The notes under the pieces are model-generated. The model searched no databases. It was not told the origin of the DNA and saw only the letters and a program-made list of their open reading frames with translations. This document shows, piece after piece, positions 53,093 to 62,803 of a stretch of 64,000 nt of DNA (position 1 is its first letter; the number at the start of each line of letters is the position of its first letter). Origin of the DNA: Streptomyces katrae. Lineage in GTDB: Bacteria > Actinomycetota > Actinomycetes > Streptomycetales > Streptomycetaceae. Location: the NCBI RefSeq assembly GCF_002028425.1, contig NZ_CP020042.1, positions 2,356,001 to 2,420,000 on the forward strand, in the 5' to 3' direction. Position numbers and translations under genes: made by a program.

Positions 53093-54846
53093 TGCCTCAA
53101 CTTCGCCTCGCGCTGAACCAGATCGACTCGCACGTCGGCGACATCGCCGCCAACGCCGACTCGGTCGTGCACTGGACCCGGCACTCCGCCGAGCAGGGCG
53201 CCCACCTCGTGGCGTTCCCCGAAATGACGCTGACCGGGTACCCCGTCGAGGACCTCGCCCTGCGCGGGTCCTTCGTCGACGCCTCCCGCACCGCGCTGGC
53301 CGGCCTCGCCCGGCGCCTCGCGGACGAGGGCTTCGGCGAGCTCCCCGTGATCGTCGGCTACCTCGACCGCTCCGAGCGGGCCACCGACCGGCTCGGCCGG
53401 CCCGCCGGCTCCCCGGAGAACGCGGCCGCCGTGCTGCACCGCGGCGAGGTCGTCCTGCGCTTCGCCAAGCACCACCTCCCCAACTACGGGGTCTTCGACG
53501 AGTTCCGCTACTTCGTGCCCGGCGACACCCAGCCCGTGATCCGGGTGCGCGGGGTCGACGTGGCGCTGGCGATCTGCGAGGACCTCTGGCAGGAGGGCGG
53601 CCGCGTCCCCGCCACCCGCTCCGCCGGGGCCGGGCTGCTGATCTCGGTCAACGCCTCCCCCTACGAGCGCAACAAGGACGACGTCCGCCTGGAACTGGTC
53701 CGCAAGCGGGCCCAGGAAGCCGGCTGCACCCTGGCCTACCTGGCGATGATCGGCGGCCAGGACGAGCTGGTCTTCGACGGGGACTCGATCGTCGTGGACG
53801 CCTCGGGCGAGGTCGTCGTGCGGGCCCCGCAGTTCTCCGAGGGCTGCGTCCTGGTCGACCTGGACCTCCCGGCCGCGCGGCCCGACGCCCCCGAGGGCGT
53901 CGTGGACGACGGCCTGCGCATCGACCGCGTCGTCCTCTCCGAGGAGCCGGTGGAGCCGTACGAGCCGGTCGTGACCGGCGGCTACGCCGAACGCCTGGAC
54001 GACGACGAGGAGGTGTACGACGCGCTGGTCGTGGGCCTGCGGGCGTACGTGAAGAAGAACGGCTTCCGCTCCGTGCTGATCGGTCTGTCCGGCGGCATCG
54101 ACTCGGCCCTCGTCGCCGCCCTCGCCTGCGACGCGATCGGCGCGCAGAACGTGTACGGGGTGTCGATGCCCTCGAAGTACTCCTCGGAGCACTCCCGGGG
54201 CGACGCCGCCGCCCTGGCCGAGCGGACCGGCCTGAACTTCCGGACCGTCTCGATCGAGCCGATGTTCGACGCCTACATGGGTGCGCTGGGCCTGACCGGG
54301 CTGGCCGAGGAGAACCTCCAGTCCCGGCTGCGCGGCACGCTGCTGATGGCGCTGTCCAACCAGGAGGGCCACATCGTGCTGGCCCCGGGCAACAAGTCGG
54401 AGCTGGCCGTGGGCTACTCCACCCTCTACGGGGACTCCGTCGGCGCGTACGGGCCGATCAAGGACCTCTACAAGACGGACGTCTTCCGGCTCGCCCGGTA
54501 CCGCAACCGGGCCGCGGCCGAGCGGGGCGAGACCCCGCCGATCCCGGAGAACTCGATCGTGAAGCCGCCGAGCGCCGAGCTGCGCCCGGGGCAGGTGGAC
54601 ACGGACTCGCTGCCGGACTACCCGGTGCTCGACGCGATCCTGGAGCTGTACGTGGACCGCGACCAGGGGCTGGAGGCGATCGTGGCGGCCGGCTTCGACC
54701 GGGAGCTGGTGGCGAAGACCATCCGGATGGTCGACGCGGCCGAGTACAAGCGGCGCCAGTACCCGCCGGGTACGAAGATCTCCGCGAAGGGCTTCGGGAA
54801 GGACCGCCGGCTGCCGATCACGAACGGCTGGCGCGAGCACCCGTAG
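53092..54846 (+). CDS. nadE: Glutamine-hydrolysing NAD+ synthase
   Basis: A 584-residue enzyme from GTG 53092. The N-terminal nitrilase-like glutaminase has Glu44 (FPEMTLTGY), Lys126 (FAKHHLPNYGVFDE) and Cys162 (LAICEDLWQ); the C-terminal ATP-dependent synthetase starts ~310 with GLSGGIDSALVAAL, and later APGNKSELAVGY and YKTDVF. It converts nicotinate adenine dinucleotide to NAD+ using glutamine. Full-length. Likely leaderless (see the promoter entry) and closed by a very strong hairpin. Confidence 0.95.
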   Translation: MPQLRLALNQIDSHVGDIAANADSVVHWTRHSAEQGAHLVAFPEMTLTGYPVEDLALRGSFVDASRTALAGLARRLADEGFGELPVIVGYLDRSERATDRLGRPAGSPENAAAVLHRGEVVLRFAKHHLPNYGVFDEFRYFVPGDTQPVIRVRGVDVALAICEDLWQEGGRVPATRSAGAGLLISVNASPYERNKDDVRLELVRKRAQEAGCTLAYLAMIGGQDELVFDGDSIVVDASGEVVVRAPQFSEGCVLVDLDLPAARPDAPEGVVDDGLRIDRVVLSEEPVEPYEPVVTGGYAERLDDDEEVYDALVVGLRAYVKKNGFRSVLIGLSGGIDSALVAALACDAIGAQNVYGVSMPSKYSSEHSRGDAAALAERTGLNFRTVSIEPMFDAYMGALGLTGLAEENLQSRLRGTLLMALSNQEGHIVLAPGNKSELAVGYSTLYGDSVGAYGPIKDLYKTDVFRLARYRNRAAAERGETPPIPENSIVKPPSAELRPGQVDTDSLPDYPVLDAILELYVDRDQGLEAIVAAGFDRELVAKTIRMVDAAEYKRRQYPPGTKISAKGFGKDRRLPITNGWREHP

Positions 54847-54858
54847 GACGGGGGCAAC

Positions 54859-54909
54859 GGGAAGGGGCCCTGGGAACCGCCGGGGCGGCGGTTCCCAGGG
54901 CCCCTTCCC
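54859..54909. terminator. Very strong bidirectional terminator
   Basis: A 23-bp perfect stem (54859-54881 with 54887-54909) around a GGGGC loop, between converging nadE and the EEP gene. Confidence 0.9.
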
Positions 54910-54930
54910 TTCCCCGACCTCCGCTCCGCG

Positions 54931-55980
54931 CTACTTGCGGACGGTGAGCCGCGCCGCGACCGGGAGGTGGTCGCTGCCCGTGCGCGGCAGGGTCCAGGAG
55001 GCCTCCGGCTTCACCCCGCGGACCATGATCTGATCGATGCGGGCCATCGGGAACTGGGCGGGCCAGCTGAACCCGAAGCCGTTGCCGGCCGCGCCCTGGG
55101 TGGAGCGCATCTGCGAGGTGACCTCGGAGAGGGAGCGGTCGTTCATCGTGCCGTTGAGGTCACCGAGCAGGACGACGTTCTTCAGCGGTTCCGCGGCGAG
55201 GGCCGCGCCCAGGGCGTCGGCGCTGTTGTCGCGCTGGTTGGCGGTGAACCCGGCGTTGAGCTTGACGCGGACCGACGGCAGGTGGGCGACGTAGACGCCG
55301 AGCTCGCCGAAGGGGCCGGCGGCGGTGGTGCGCATGGCCCGGGTCCAGCCCAGCCGGATGTCCACGGGCTTGCTGGAGGTCAGCGGGTACTTGCTCCACA
55401 CACCGACCGTGCCCTCGACCGCGTGGTACTTGTACGTCCCGGCGAGGACTTCCTCGTAGACGGGGACGGCGCCGGCCTTGAGCTCGGTGAGGGCCAGGAT
55501 GTCGGCCCCGGACTTGGCGACCGACCGGGCGGTGCCGCGCGGGTCGGCGTTGTCGGCGTCGACGTTGTGGGTGGCGACCGTCAGGTTGCCGCCCGGGCCG
55601 GACTTGTCGCTGATCAGGCCGCCGAACAGGTTCACCCAGACCGCGGCCGTCAGCAGTATCGCGATCAGGGCCGTGGCGGACCTGCGGACCACCGCGATGG
55701 CCAGCAGGACCGGCACGAACACGCCCAGCCAGGGCAGGAAGCTCTCGGTGAGGCTGCCGAGGTTGCCCACGTCGTTGGGCAGCTCGGCGTGGAAGACCAT
55801 GATCCCGGAGATCAGCAGGGAGAAGGCGGCGGTGACGATGCCGCGCTTCCAGATGCCGGGGTCGCGGCGCAGCTCTTCCAGTTTGCGGCGCAGCGCGGCC
55901 CATCGGCGTCGCAGACCGGATCCGGAGGGCCCGGGCTCGGAGCCGCCGTTCCCCGTCTCCGTCATGTACGCCTGTGCCAT
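54931..55980 (-). CDS. Membrane-bound endonuclease/exonuclease/phosphatase (EEP) family protein
   Basis: A 349-residue protein from ATG 55980. Residues ~25-45 are basic and coiled-coil-like (RRRWAALRRKLEELRRD). Three helices (~48-65, 85-100, 103-122) precede an outer EEP domain with VATHNVDADNADP, LALTELKAGAV, VVLLGDLNGTMNDRSLSE and the final GSDHLPVAA. The metal- and phosphate-binding residues (Asn, Glu, Asp-x-Asn, Asp-His) are all present. It resembles actinobacterial exported EEP proteins, which may act on phosphodiesters or phospholipids. Confidence 0.85.
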   Translation of the reverse strand: MAQAYMTETGNGGSEPGPSGSGLRRRWAALRRKLEELRRDPGIWKRGIVTAAFSLLISGIMVFHAELPNDVGNLGSLTESFLPWLGVFVPVLLAIAVVRRSATALIAILLTAAVWVNLFGGLISDKSGPGGNLTVATHNVDADNADPRGTARSVAKSGADILALTELKAGAVPVYEEVLAGTYKYHAVEGTVGVWSKYPLTSSKPVDIRLGWTRAMRTTAAGPFGELGVYVAHLPSVRVKLNAGFTANQRDNSADALGAALAAEPLKNVVLLGDLNGTMNDRSLSEVTSQMRSTQGAAGNGFGFSWPAQFPMARIDQIMVRGVKPEASWTLPRTGSDHLPVAARLTVRK

Positions 55981-56287
55981 GCCATGTCCTCGCTGCCGTG
56001 CTCGCGCTCCGTCCCCGCCCCTTGACCCTAGGCGATGACGGGAGCCTTACGTGTCGCCCTTCACGGACGTACGACCGGGAGGACGAACGGCCGTGCGGCC
56101 GGGGTTCCGCTTGTCACGAAACGCGCACATTGGCTCCCGCGCGCCTGGAGCCCGGCCAGGAGTGTGACGGACCGGTCACTGCGCCGCGGCTGCGGCACTT
56201 CCGTCCATGCCCGCGGGAGTGCCACCATGGTGGGTGAGTCCGGGGACGCCGTGAGGGCGCCTCGAGATGACACAAGGAGCAGTTGCA
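55981..56287. other. 307-base interval before panB
   Basis: No gene or strong hairpin seen. Only an AAGGAG (56274-56279) ribosome binding site for panB is clear. Confidence 0.5.
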
Positions 56288-57148
56288 ATGACGCATGCCG
56301 TTTCGCCTGCCCGCGAAGCCGCCTCCCCCACCCTGTACGGAGGCACGGGCACCCGGCGGATCACCGTCCGCGACCTCACCCTCGCCAAGGAGCGCGGCGA
56401 GAAGTGGCCGATGCTCACCGCCTACGACGCCGTGACGGCGTCCGTGTTCGACGAGGCGGGCATCCCCGTCATCCTCGTCGGCGACTCGATGGGCAACTGT
56501 CACCTCGGCTACGACACCACCGTCCCGGTGACGATGGACGAGATGACGATGCTGTCGGCGGCCGTCGTACGGGGCACCAGCCGGGCCCTGGTCGTCGGCG
56601 ACCTGCCGTTCGGTTCCTACCAGGAGGGCGCCGTGCAGGCGCTGCGCAGCGCGACCCGGCTGGTCAAGGAGGCCGGGGTCCAGGCGGTCAAGCTGGAGGG
56701 CGGCGAGCGCTCGCTGCACCAGACGGAACTGCTCGTGCAGTCCGGCATCCCGGTCATGTCCCACCTGGGCCTGACCCCGCAGTCCGTGAACGCGATGGGC
56801 TACCGGGTGCAGGGCCGGGGCGACGAGGCCGCGCACCAGCTGCTGCGCGACGCGAAGGCGGCCCAGGACGCGGGCGCCTTCGCGGTGGTCCTGGAGCTGG
56901 TCCCGGCCGAGCTGGCCGCGGAGGTCACCCGGTCCCTGCACATCCCGACCGTCGGCATCGGGGCGGGTTCGGAGTGCGACGCGCAGGTGCTGGTGTGGAC
57001 CGACATGATGGGCCTGACCGGCGGGAAGATGCCGCGGTTCGTCAAGCAGTACGCGAACCTGCGGGCGACCATGGGCGACGCGGCGAAGGCCTTCGCCGAG
57101 GACGTGGTCGGCGGCACGTTCCCCCAGCCGGAGCACGCCTTCCACTAG
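56288..57148 (+). CDS. panB: 3-methyl-2-oxobutanoate hydroxymethyltransferase
   Basis: A 286-residue enzyme. ATG 56288, eight bases after AAGGAG, is preferred to ATG 56267. Motifs: KWPMLTAYDAVTASVFDEAG, VILVGDSMGNCHLGYDTT (metal-binding Asp), VQAVKLEGGE, PVMSHLGLTPQSVN and GIGAGSECDAQVLVWTDMMGL, all diagnostic of PanB. It transfers a hydroxymethyl group from methylene-tetrahydrofolate to ketoisovalerate in pantothenate/CoA synthesis. The rest of the pathway is not in this window. Confidence 0.96.
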   Translation: MTHAVSPAREAASPTLYGGTGTRRITVRDLTLAKERGEKWPMLTAYDAVTASVFDEAGIPVILVGDSMGNCHLGYDTTVPVTMDEMTMLSAAVVRGTSRALVVGDLPFGSYQEGAVQALRSATRLVKEAGVQAVKLEGGERSLHQTELLVQSGIPVMSHLGLTPQSVNAMGYRVQGRGDEAAHQLLRDAKAAQDAGAFAVVLELVPAELAAEVTRSLHIPTVGIGAGSECDAQVLVWTDMMGLTGGKMPRFVKQYANLRATMGDAAKAFAEDVVGGTFPQPEHAFH

Positions 57149-57159
57149 GACCGCTGACG

Positions 57160-57224
57160 CGGTGACGGTCCGCTGACGCGGCGATCCGCGGAACGGACCG
57201 ATCCGCGGAACGAACGGTTCCACT
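57160..57224. repeat. Short direct repeats after panB
   Basis: CCGCTGACGCGG occurs twice and GATCCGCGGAACG-like segments twice in this intergenic stretch; TGTCGG is also repeated nearer the next gene. Confidence 0.5.
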
Positions 57225-57268
57225 GACGGCCCGCCGACAGCCCTCTTCCGGGATGCCGGCGGGCCGTC
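57225..57268 (+). terminator. Terminator after panB
   Basis: GACGGCCCGCCG (57225-57236) pairs perfectly with CGGCGGGCCGTC (57257-57268) across a 20-base loop. Confidence 0.7.
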
Positions 57269-57326
57269 GGCCGTCTGTCGGCGGTCTGTCGGAGCGTTGT
57301 CGGTGGCGGCTGGTCCCATGGGGGAC

Positions 57327-58349
57327 ATGACGCGAAACGACAAGAATCCCCACGCCGTCGAAGTGCGGGGGCTGGTGAAGCACTACGGCGACACGAAGGC
57401 CCTGGACGGGGTCGACCTCTTCGTCCGCGAGGGCACCGTGCTCGGTGTCCTCGGTCCCAACGGCGCGGGCAAGACCACCCTGGTCCGCTGCCTGTCCACC
57501 CTGATCGTCCCCGACTCCGGCACGGCGACGGTCGCGGGCTACGACGTGGTCCGCCAGCCGCGGCAGCTGCGCCGCACCATAGGCCTGACCGGCCAGTACG
57601 CCTCGGTCGACGAGAAGCTCTCCGGCTGGGAGAACCTCTACATGATCGGCCGGCTGCTGGACCTGTCCCGCAAGGAGGCCCGGTCCCGGGCCGACGACCT
57701 GCTGGAGCGGTTCTCGCTCACCGAGGCCGCCAAGAAGGCCGCGATGCACTACTCCGGCGGTATGCGCCGCCGGCTCGACCTGGCCGCGTCGATGATCGGC
57801 CGCCCGGCCGTCCTGTACCTGGACGAGCCGACCACGGGTCTGGACCCCCGCACGCGCAACGAGGTGTGGGACGAGGTGCAGCGGATGGTCGCCGAGGGGG
57901 CCACCGTCCTGCTCACCACCCAGTACATGGAGGAGGCCGAGCAGCTCGCGAGCGAGCTGACGGTCATCGACCGCGGCAAGGTCATCGCCAACGGCAAGGT
58001 CGACGAGCTGAAGGCGCGCGTCGGCGGCCGGACCCTGCGGATCCGCCCGGCGGCCTCCGCCGACCTGCCGGACATGGCCCGCGCCCTGTCCGAGGCCGGT
58101 CTGGACGGGGTGTCCGGCGCCCAGGCCGTCCCGGACGAGGGCGTGCTCCTCGTCCCGATCCTGAGCGACGAGCAGCTGACCGCCGTCGTCGGCCTGCTGG
58201 CCGGCCGCGGGTACGCGATCGCCGACCTCGGCACCTACCTGCCCAGCCTCGACGAGGTGTTCCTGTCCATCACCGGACAGCGGCCCGCCCCGTCCGAGGA
58301 GTCCGTTCCCACCGAGAAGACCGAGAAGACCGAGGAGGTCGCGGCATGA
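57327..58349 (+). CDS. ABC exporter ATP-binding protein (DrrA-like)
   Basis: A 340-residue ATPase; ATG 57327 follows GGGGG, with ATG 57318 as alternative. Walker A GPNGAGKTTLVRCL, signature YSGGMRRRLDLAAS, Walker B AVLYLDEPTTGLD and a switch His region TQYMEEAEQLA. The C-terminal ~90 residues (LPSLDEVFLSITGQ) are the DrrA/DUF4162 extension. It overlaps the permease gene by 4 bases (ATGA). Together they make a drug- or lipid-exporting ABC-2 transporter; the substrate is unknown, and no biosynthetic cluster is next to it. Confidence 0.92.
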   Translation: MTRNDKNPHAVEVRGLVKHYGDTKALDGVDLFVREGTVLGVLGPNGAGKTTLVRCLSTLIVPDSGTATVAGYDVVRQPRQLRRTIGLTGQYASVDEKLSGWENLYMIGRLLDLSRKEARSRADDLLERFSLTEAAKKAAMHYSGGMRRRLDLAASMIGRPAVLYLDEPTTGLDPRTRNEVWDEVQRMVAEGATVLLTTQYMEEAEQLASELTVIDRGKVIANGKVDELKARVGGRTLRIRPAASADLPDMARALSEAGLDGVSGAQAVPDEGVLLVPILSDEQLTAVVGLLAGRGYAIADLGTYLPSLDEVFLSITGQRPAPSEESVPTEKTEKTEEVAA

Positions 58350-59188
58350 GCACCGTCACCACCACCAAGCCCGCGGCCCCCCGGGCGGCCGCGGCGGCTC
58401 CGTCCGAGGACGGCCGGATCGGCCTGCGGGGCAACCTGCGGCACATCGGCGCCCTGGTGCGCCGCAACGCCCTGCAGATCAGGCAGGACCCCGAGTCGAT
58501 GTTCGACGTCCTGTTCATGCCGGTCATCTTCACGCTGCTGTTCGTGTTCGTCTTCGGCGGCGCGATCTCCGGCAAGGGCAACCAGGGCGAGTACGTCAAC
58601 TACGTGGTCCCGGGCCTGATGGCGATGATGGGCATGAACATCGCCATGGGCGTCGGCACCGGCGTCAACGACGACTTCAAGAAGGGCGTGATGGACCGGT
58701 TCCGGTCCATGCCGATCGCCCGGTCCTCGGTCCTCATCGCGAAGATCGTGGTCGAGCTCGGCCGGATGATGGTCGCCATCGCGATCCTGCTCGCCGTGGG
58801 CTTCATCCTGGGCCTGTCCATCAAGTCCTCGGTGCTGGACCTGTTCCTCGCCATCGGACTGTCCGCCGTCTTCGGTGCCTCCCTGATGTGGATCTTCATC
58901 CTGCTGGGTCTGACCATGAAGACCGCGCAGGCCGTCCAGGGCATGGCGATGCTCGTCCTGATGCCGCTGCAGTTCGGCAGCTCGATCTTCGCCCCGCCGA
59001 CCACCATGCCCGGCTGGCTGCAGAACTTCACCGACGTCAACCCGCTGTCCAACCTGGCCGACGCGGCCCGCGGCCTGATCAACGGCACCCCGCTGGGCAA
59101 CTCCGTGTGGATCACGCTGGCGTGGTCGGTGGGCATCACCGCCGTCACCATGCCGATCGCGGTCCGCAAGTTCCGCCAGAAGACCTGA
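58346..59188 (+). CDS. ABC-2 type exporter permease (DrrB-like)
   Basis: A 280-residue permease from ATG 58346. Six helices, including VLFMPVIFTLLFVFVFGGAI and MVAIAILLAVGFILGLSI, with MDRFRSMPIARSSVLIAKI and the ABC-2 signature NPLSNLADAARGLINGTPL near the end. It is the membrane partner of the coupled ATPase. Confidence 0.92.
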   Translation: MSTVTTTKPAAPRAAAAAPSEDGRIGLRGNLRHIGALVRRNALQIRQDPESMFDVLFMPVIFTLLFVFVFGGAISGKGNQGEYVNYVVPGLMAMMGMNIAMGVGTGVNDDFKKGVMDRFRSMPIARSSVLIAKIVVELGRMMVAIAILLAVGFILGLSIKSSVLDLFLAIGLSAVFGASLMWIFILLGLTMKTAQAVQGMAMLVLMPLQFGSSIFAPPTTMPGWLQNFTDVNPLSNLADAARGLINGTPLGNSVWITLAWSVGITAVTMPIAVRKFRQKT

Positions 59189-59194
59189 TCCGGA

Positions 59195-59230
59195 GGGCCG
59201 GTCCGTTCCGGATCGCGTCCCGGACGGCCC
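59195..59230. terminator. Possible terminator between exporter and AfsR-like genes
   Basis: GGGCCGGTCCG and CGGACGGCCC face each other with one bulge over a 15-base loop between convergent genes. Confidence 0.45.
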
Positions 59231-59249
59231 GGCGCGCACGGGGGGCGGG

Positions 59250-62200
59250 TCAGAAGAGGGCGGCGGCCTCCTCCACCGTGAGGCCGCCGCCTTCGGCGTG
59301 CGCACGCTCGTACGCCTCGTCGCCGAGCTCCGCCCGTGCCAGTTCCCGGGCGCGGGCGGCGTCCTCGCGTTCCGCGGTGACCGGGACGTGCCGGGGCGGC
59401 AGGTTCGCGTGGTAGGCGCCGACCAGCCGCGCCGCCTCGTAGGCCCGCCGCCGCCCGCCGAGCGAGGCAAGGGAGACGGCCGCCGTCACCAGGAACACGG
59501 CGGGCAGCTCCGGGGCGACCATCGCCGCGAGCGGGTGGCGCACGGCCCGCTGGGCGTCCCGGATCCGGTCCAGGGCGTCCTCGTACTTGCCGTCCCGGTT
59601 GTCCAGCCAGGCCGTCGTCGCGCGCAGGAACGCGTCGAAGACGGCGAACGCGCCGAGGGCGAACTCCTCACGCAGGACGTCGATCTGGGCGCGGGCCTCG
59701 GGGATCCGGCCGGTGCGGCCGAGGAGTCCGGCGTAGAACATCCGGGCGGCGGGCATGGCCTCGTTGCCGAACCGCTGCTCGGTGGAGGTGATCTCGCCGA
59801 GGATCTTCTCGGCCTCCTCCAGCCGGCCGTTCTCGATGAGGGTCCCGGCCATCCGCACGCGCAGCACCGTCACCTGGGCCCGGGCGCCGAGCCGTTCGGC
59901 GTAGGCGATGGCTTCGAGGTAGTCCTGGCAGGCGAGTTCGTACGCGCCGCTCTTCTCCCGGGACTCGGCGCGGGCGGACAGCGCTTCGGCGCAGCCCCAG
60001 TCGTCCCCGAGCGCACGGAAGAGGGCGAGGCTCTCGTCGGCGTCGCGGGAGGCGTCGCCGGCCCAGTCGGCGCGGTTGGCGAGGATGTTGGCCCGCAGCT
60101 GGAGGGCGGAGGCCAGCTCCCAGCCGTAGCCGGGGCCGAGGGCGCGGGCGGCGGTGACGGTCTCGTCGACGACCCGCTTCATCAGCCCGGGCTCCCCCGC
60201 GATCATGACGGCGTAGATCCACAGGGAGCCCGGGGTCCGGCAGGTCTGCGGGAGGCCGGGCCGGTAGGTGGCGAGGATTCCCTCCACTTCGGCGCGCACC
60301 TCCGGACTGTCCCAGGTGGTGGCCGTGTGGTCGCGGGAGGACAGGCGCACCAGGTGCACGGCGCGCCAGGCCTCGGCGAGGACCTCGCCGGAGTAGGGCG
60401 GGGGCGAGTCGAGGAGCCGCTCGTGGACCGGCTCGGCCGGGACGTGGGGCGGCGCGAAGGGGTCGGGGCCCAGTGCGGCGGCGGCCTCGGTCCAGTGCCG
60501 TATCTCGGCGCGCAGGTCCTGCATGTGCCAGTACCAGCCCAGGGCGTGGACCAGGCACAGGACCTCGCCGACGTCGCGGGTGGCGAGGGCGCGGCGCAGG
60601 GCGGTGCGGAGGTTCTCGTACTCGGTGGCGATGCGGTCGGCGGCCGCGCGCTGGCCGTGGCCGCGCAGCAGGGGCTCGGTGGTGCGGGCGAGTTCGCGGT
60701 AGTGGACGAGGTGGCGCCGCCCGGTCTCCTCGCGGTCGGCCTCCTCCAGCCGCTCGGCGGCGTATTCGGCGACGGTCTCCAGAAGCCGGTAGCGCATGTC
60801 GCCGGCCGGGCCGGGGGCGGCGACGACGAGGGACTTGTCGACCAGCGCCGCCATGACGTCGGCGACGTCGAGCCCGCTGTCGTCCGCGCAGACGGCCTCG
60901 GCGGCCTCCAGGTCGCAGCCGCCGGCGAAGACGGACAGCCGGCGCAGGACGGCCCGTTCGGCCCCGTCCAGCAGGTCCCAGGACCAGTCGACGACGGCAC
61001 GGAGGGTCTGCTGGCGGGGCAGCACGGTCCGGGCGCCGCCGGTGAGCAGCCGGAAGCGGTCGTCGAGGCGGTCGGCGATCTGGCGGGGGGTGAGCAGGCG
61101 CAGCCGGGCGGCGGCCAGTTCGATGGCGAGGGGCAGCCCGTCGAGGCGGCGGCAGATCTCGGCGGCGGCCTCCGGGTCGTCGGCGACCCGGAACCCGGGC
61201 TTCGCGGCGGCCCCGCGGTCGTCCAGCAGCCGCAGCGCGACGGGGTCGGGCAGGGGCTCGACGGGCCGCAGCAACTCCCCCGGCACCCCGAGCGGTTCCC
61301 GGCTGGTGGCGAGGATCCGCACGCCGGGGCACTGGGTGAGGACGCGTTCGGCGAGTTCGGCGGCGGCCCCGATCACGTGCTCGCAGTTGTCCAGGAGCAG
61401 CAGGAGCCGGCGGCGGGAGCAGTGCTCTGCGAGCCGGTCGAGGGGGTTGTCGCCGGTCCGTTCGGTGAGCGCGCGCAGTTCCTCGGCGGCGCCGCCGCGC
61501 AGCTTGGTCTCGCGGGCGCCGAGGGCGGTGAGGGCGGCCTCGGCCACGTCTTCGGGGTCGTCGACGGGGGCGAGCTCCACGAGCCACACCCCGTCGGGCC
61601 AGTCGCCGGCGGGGTGCGCCTCGGCTGCCTCCTGCGACAGCCGCGTCTTGCCGGCCCCGCCGGGCCCGAGCAGGGTGACAAGCCGGGCCCGGCCGAGGTC
61701 GCCCCCGATGGCCCGGATGTCCTCCTCCCGCCCGACGAAGGTGGTCAGCCGGGCCCGCAGGTTCCCGGGGGCGGGGGCGGGGCCAGGGCCGCCGACGGCG
61801 GGGGCGCCGCCCGGGTGGTGGCCGGGCGGGGTTCCGGGACCGGCGGACGCGGCCTCCGCGGGGGCCGGCCAGGCCGCGGCTCCGGCGGACGCCGGGGCGG
61901 CCCCGGCCGGGGCCGGGCCGGGGTGGGCCACGGCGGGAGTGCCCGGGCCGGGTGTCGGGGCGGGGGCCGGGGGCTGTGGGGTGGGCCATGCCGGGGTGGC
62001 GGGGGCGGCCGGGCGCGGTTCCGGGGCGGGGGTGCCCGAGAGGAGTTCCGTGTGCAGGGTGCGCAGGGCCGGGCCCGGGTCGGTGCCCAGGCGGGTGGAC
62101 AGGTCCCGGCGGACCGTCTCGTAGGCGGCCAGGGCCTCCGCGGGGCGGCCCACTGCGCGGAGGGCCCGGATGCGGAGGGACTGCAGGGACTCGTCCAGGG

Positions 62201-62741
62201 GGTGGCGGGCGCACAGTTCGGTCAGCTCCGGCAGGGCCTGTTCCGCTTCGCCCAGGGCCAGCGCCGCGCCCAGCCGGCCCCGGCGCGCGTCCATCCGTAC
62301 GGCCTCCCAGCGGGCGGACTCGGCCGCCGGATCGGGGAGGGAGGCCAGCGCCGGGCCCCGCCACAGGGCGAGCGCCTCGTCGTACAGGGCCGCCGCCCGG
62401 GCGGGGTCGCCCACGGCCGCGGCGGAGCGCACGAGCCCTTCGAAGCGGTACAGGTCGACGTCGTCCCGTCCGGCGTCCAGCCGGTAGCCGCCCTCCGCGG
62501 AGCGCACGGCCTCGTGCCCCAGGGCCCGCCGCAGCCGGGCCACCAGCGCCTGGAGCGCGGCGACGGCGTCGGCCGGCGGGTCGCCGTCCCACACCTCGGC
62601 GACCAGCAGCGCGGCGGGCACGGTCCGGCCGGGGCGCAGCGCGAGCGCGGTCAGGAGCGCGCGCAGGCGCGCTCCGCCGACGGCGACGGGGGTCCCGTCG
62701 TCGCGGATGGCCTGGGCGGTGCCGAGAATCGCGTAACGCAC
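59250..62741 (-). CDS. AfsR/SARP-like transcriptional regulator with NB-ARC and TPR domains
   Basis: A 1163-residue regulator from GTG 62741 (VRYAILGTAQAIRDDG). Winged-helix DNA-binding domain ~1-95 (LRALLTALALRPGRTVPAALL), bacterial transcriptional activator (BTAD) domain ~100-245, a 90-residue Pro/Ala/Gly linker, NB-ARC ATPase ~330-650 (Walker A LLGPGGAGKTRLSQEAA, LLLLLDNCEHVIGAAAELAE, ILATSREPLGVPGE) and TPR-like helices to the end. This is the AfsR architecture of activators in Streptomyces secondary metabolism. It converges with the DrrAB-like exporter, a likely but unproven target. Confidence 0.9.
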   Translation of the reverse strand: MRYAILGTAQAIRDDGTPVAVGGARLRALLTALALRPGRTVPAALLVAEVWDGDPPADAVAALQALVARLRRALGHEAVRSAEGGYRLDAGRDDVDLYRFEGLVRSAAAVGDPARAAALYDEALALWRGPALASLPDPAAESARWEAVRMDARRGRLGAALALGEAEQALPELTELCARHPLDESLQSLRIRALRAVGRPAEALAAYETVRRDLSTRLGTDPGPALRTLHTELLSGTPAPEPRPAAPATPAWPTPQPPAPAPTPGPGTPAVAHPGPAPAGAAPASAGAAAWPAPAEAASAGPGTPPGHHPGGAPAVGGPGPAPAPGNLRARLTTFVGREEDIRAIGGDLGRARLVTLLGPGGAGKTRLSQEAAEAHPAGDWPDGVWLVELAPVDDPEDVAEAALTALGARETKLRGGAAEELRALTERTGDNPLDRLAEHCSRRRLLLLLDNCEHVIGAAAELAERVLTQCPGVRILATSREPLGVPGELLRPVEPLPDPVALRLLDDRGAAAKPGFRVADDPEAAAEICRRLDGLPLAIELAAARLRLLTPRQIADRLDDRFRLLTGGARTVLPRQQTLRAVVDWSWDLLDGAERAVLRRLSVFAGGCDLEAAEAVCADDSGLDVADVMAALVDKSLVVAAPGPAGDMRYRLLETVAEYAAERLEEADREETGRRHLVHYRELARTTEPLLRGHGQRAAADRIATEYENLRTALRRALATRDVGEVLCLVHALGWYWHMQDLRAEIRHWTEAAAALGPDPFAPPHVPAEPVHERLLDSPPPYSGEVLAEAWRAVHLVRLSSRDHTATTWDSPEVRAEVEGILATYRPGLPQTCRTPGSLWIYAVMIAGEPGLMKRVVDETVTAARALGPGYGWELASALQLRANILANRADWAGDASRDADESLALFRALGDDWGCAEALSARAESREKSGAYELACQDYLEAIAYAERLGARAQVTVLRVRMAGTLIENGRLEEAEKILGEITSTEQRFGNEAMPAARMFYAGLLGRTGRIPEARAQIDVLREEFALGAFAVFDAFLRATTAWLDNRDGKYEDALDRIRDAQRAVRHPLAAMVAPELPAVFLVTAAVSLASLGGRRRAYEAARLVGAYHANLPPRHVPVTAEREDAARARELARAELGDEAYERAHAEGGGLTVEEAAALF

Positions 62742-62803
62742 CGGCCCATTGTCCCCGGCCCCCGGGCCCCCACGGGCCACGAGCCCGGGATAGGTTTCGC
62801 CGC

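Noticed and set aside
57327..62741. Part of an antibiotic biosynthetic cluster (DrrAB-like exporter plus AfsR-like regulator)
   Set aside because: Neighbours are panB, an M50 protease and housekeeping genes; no biosynthetic enzyme is present.
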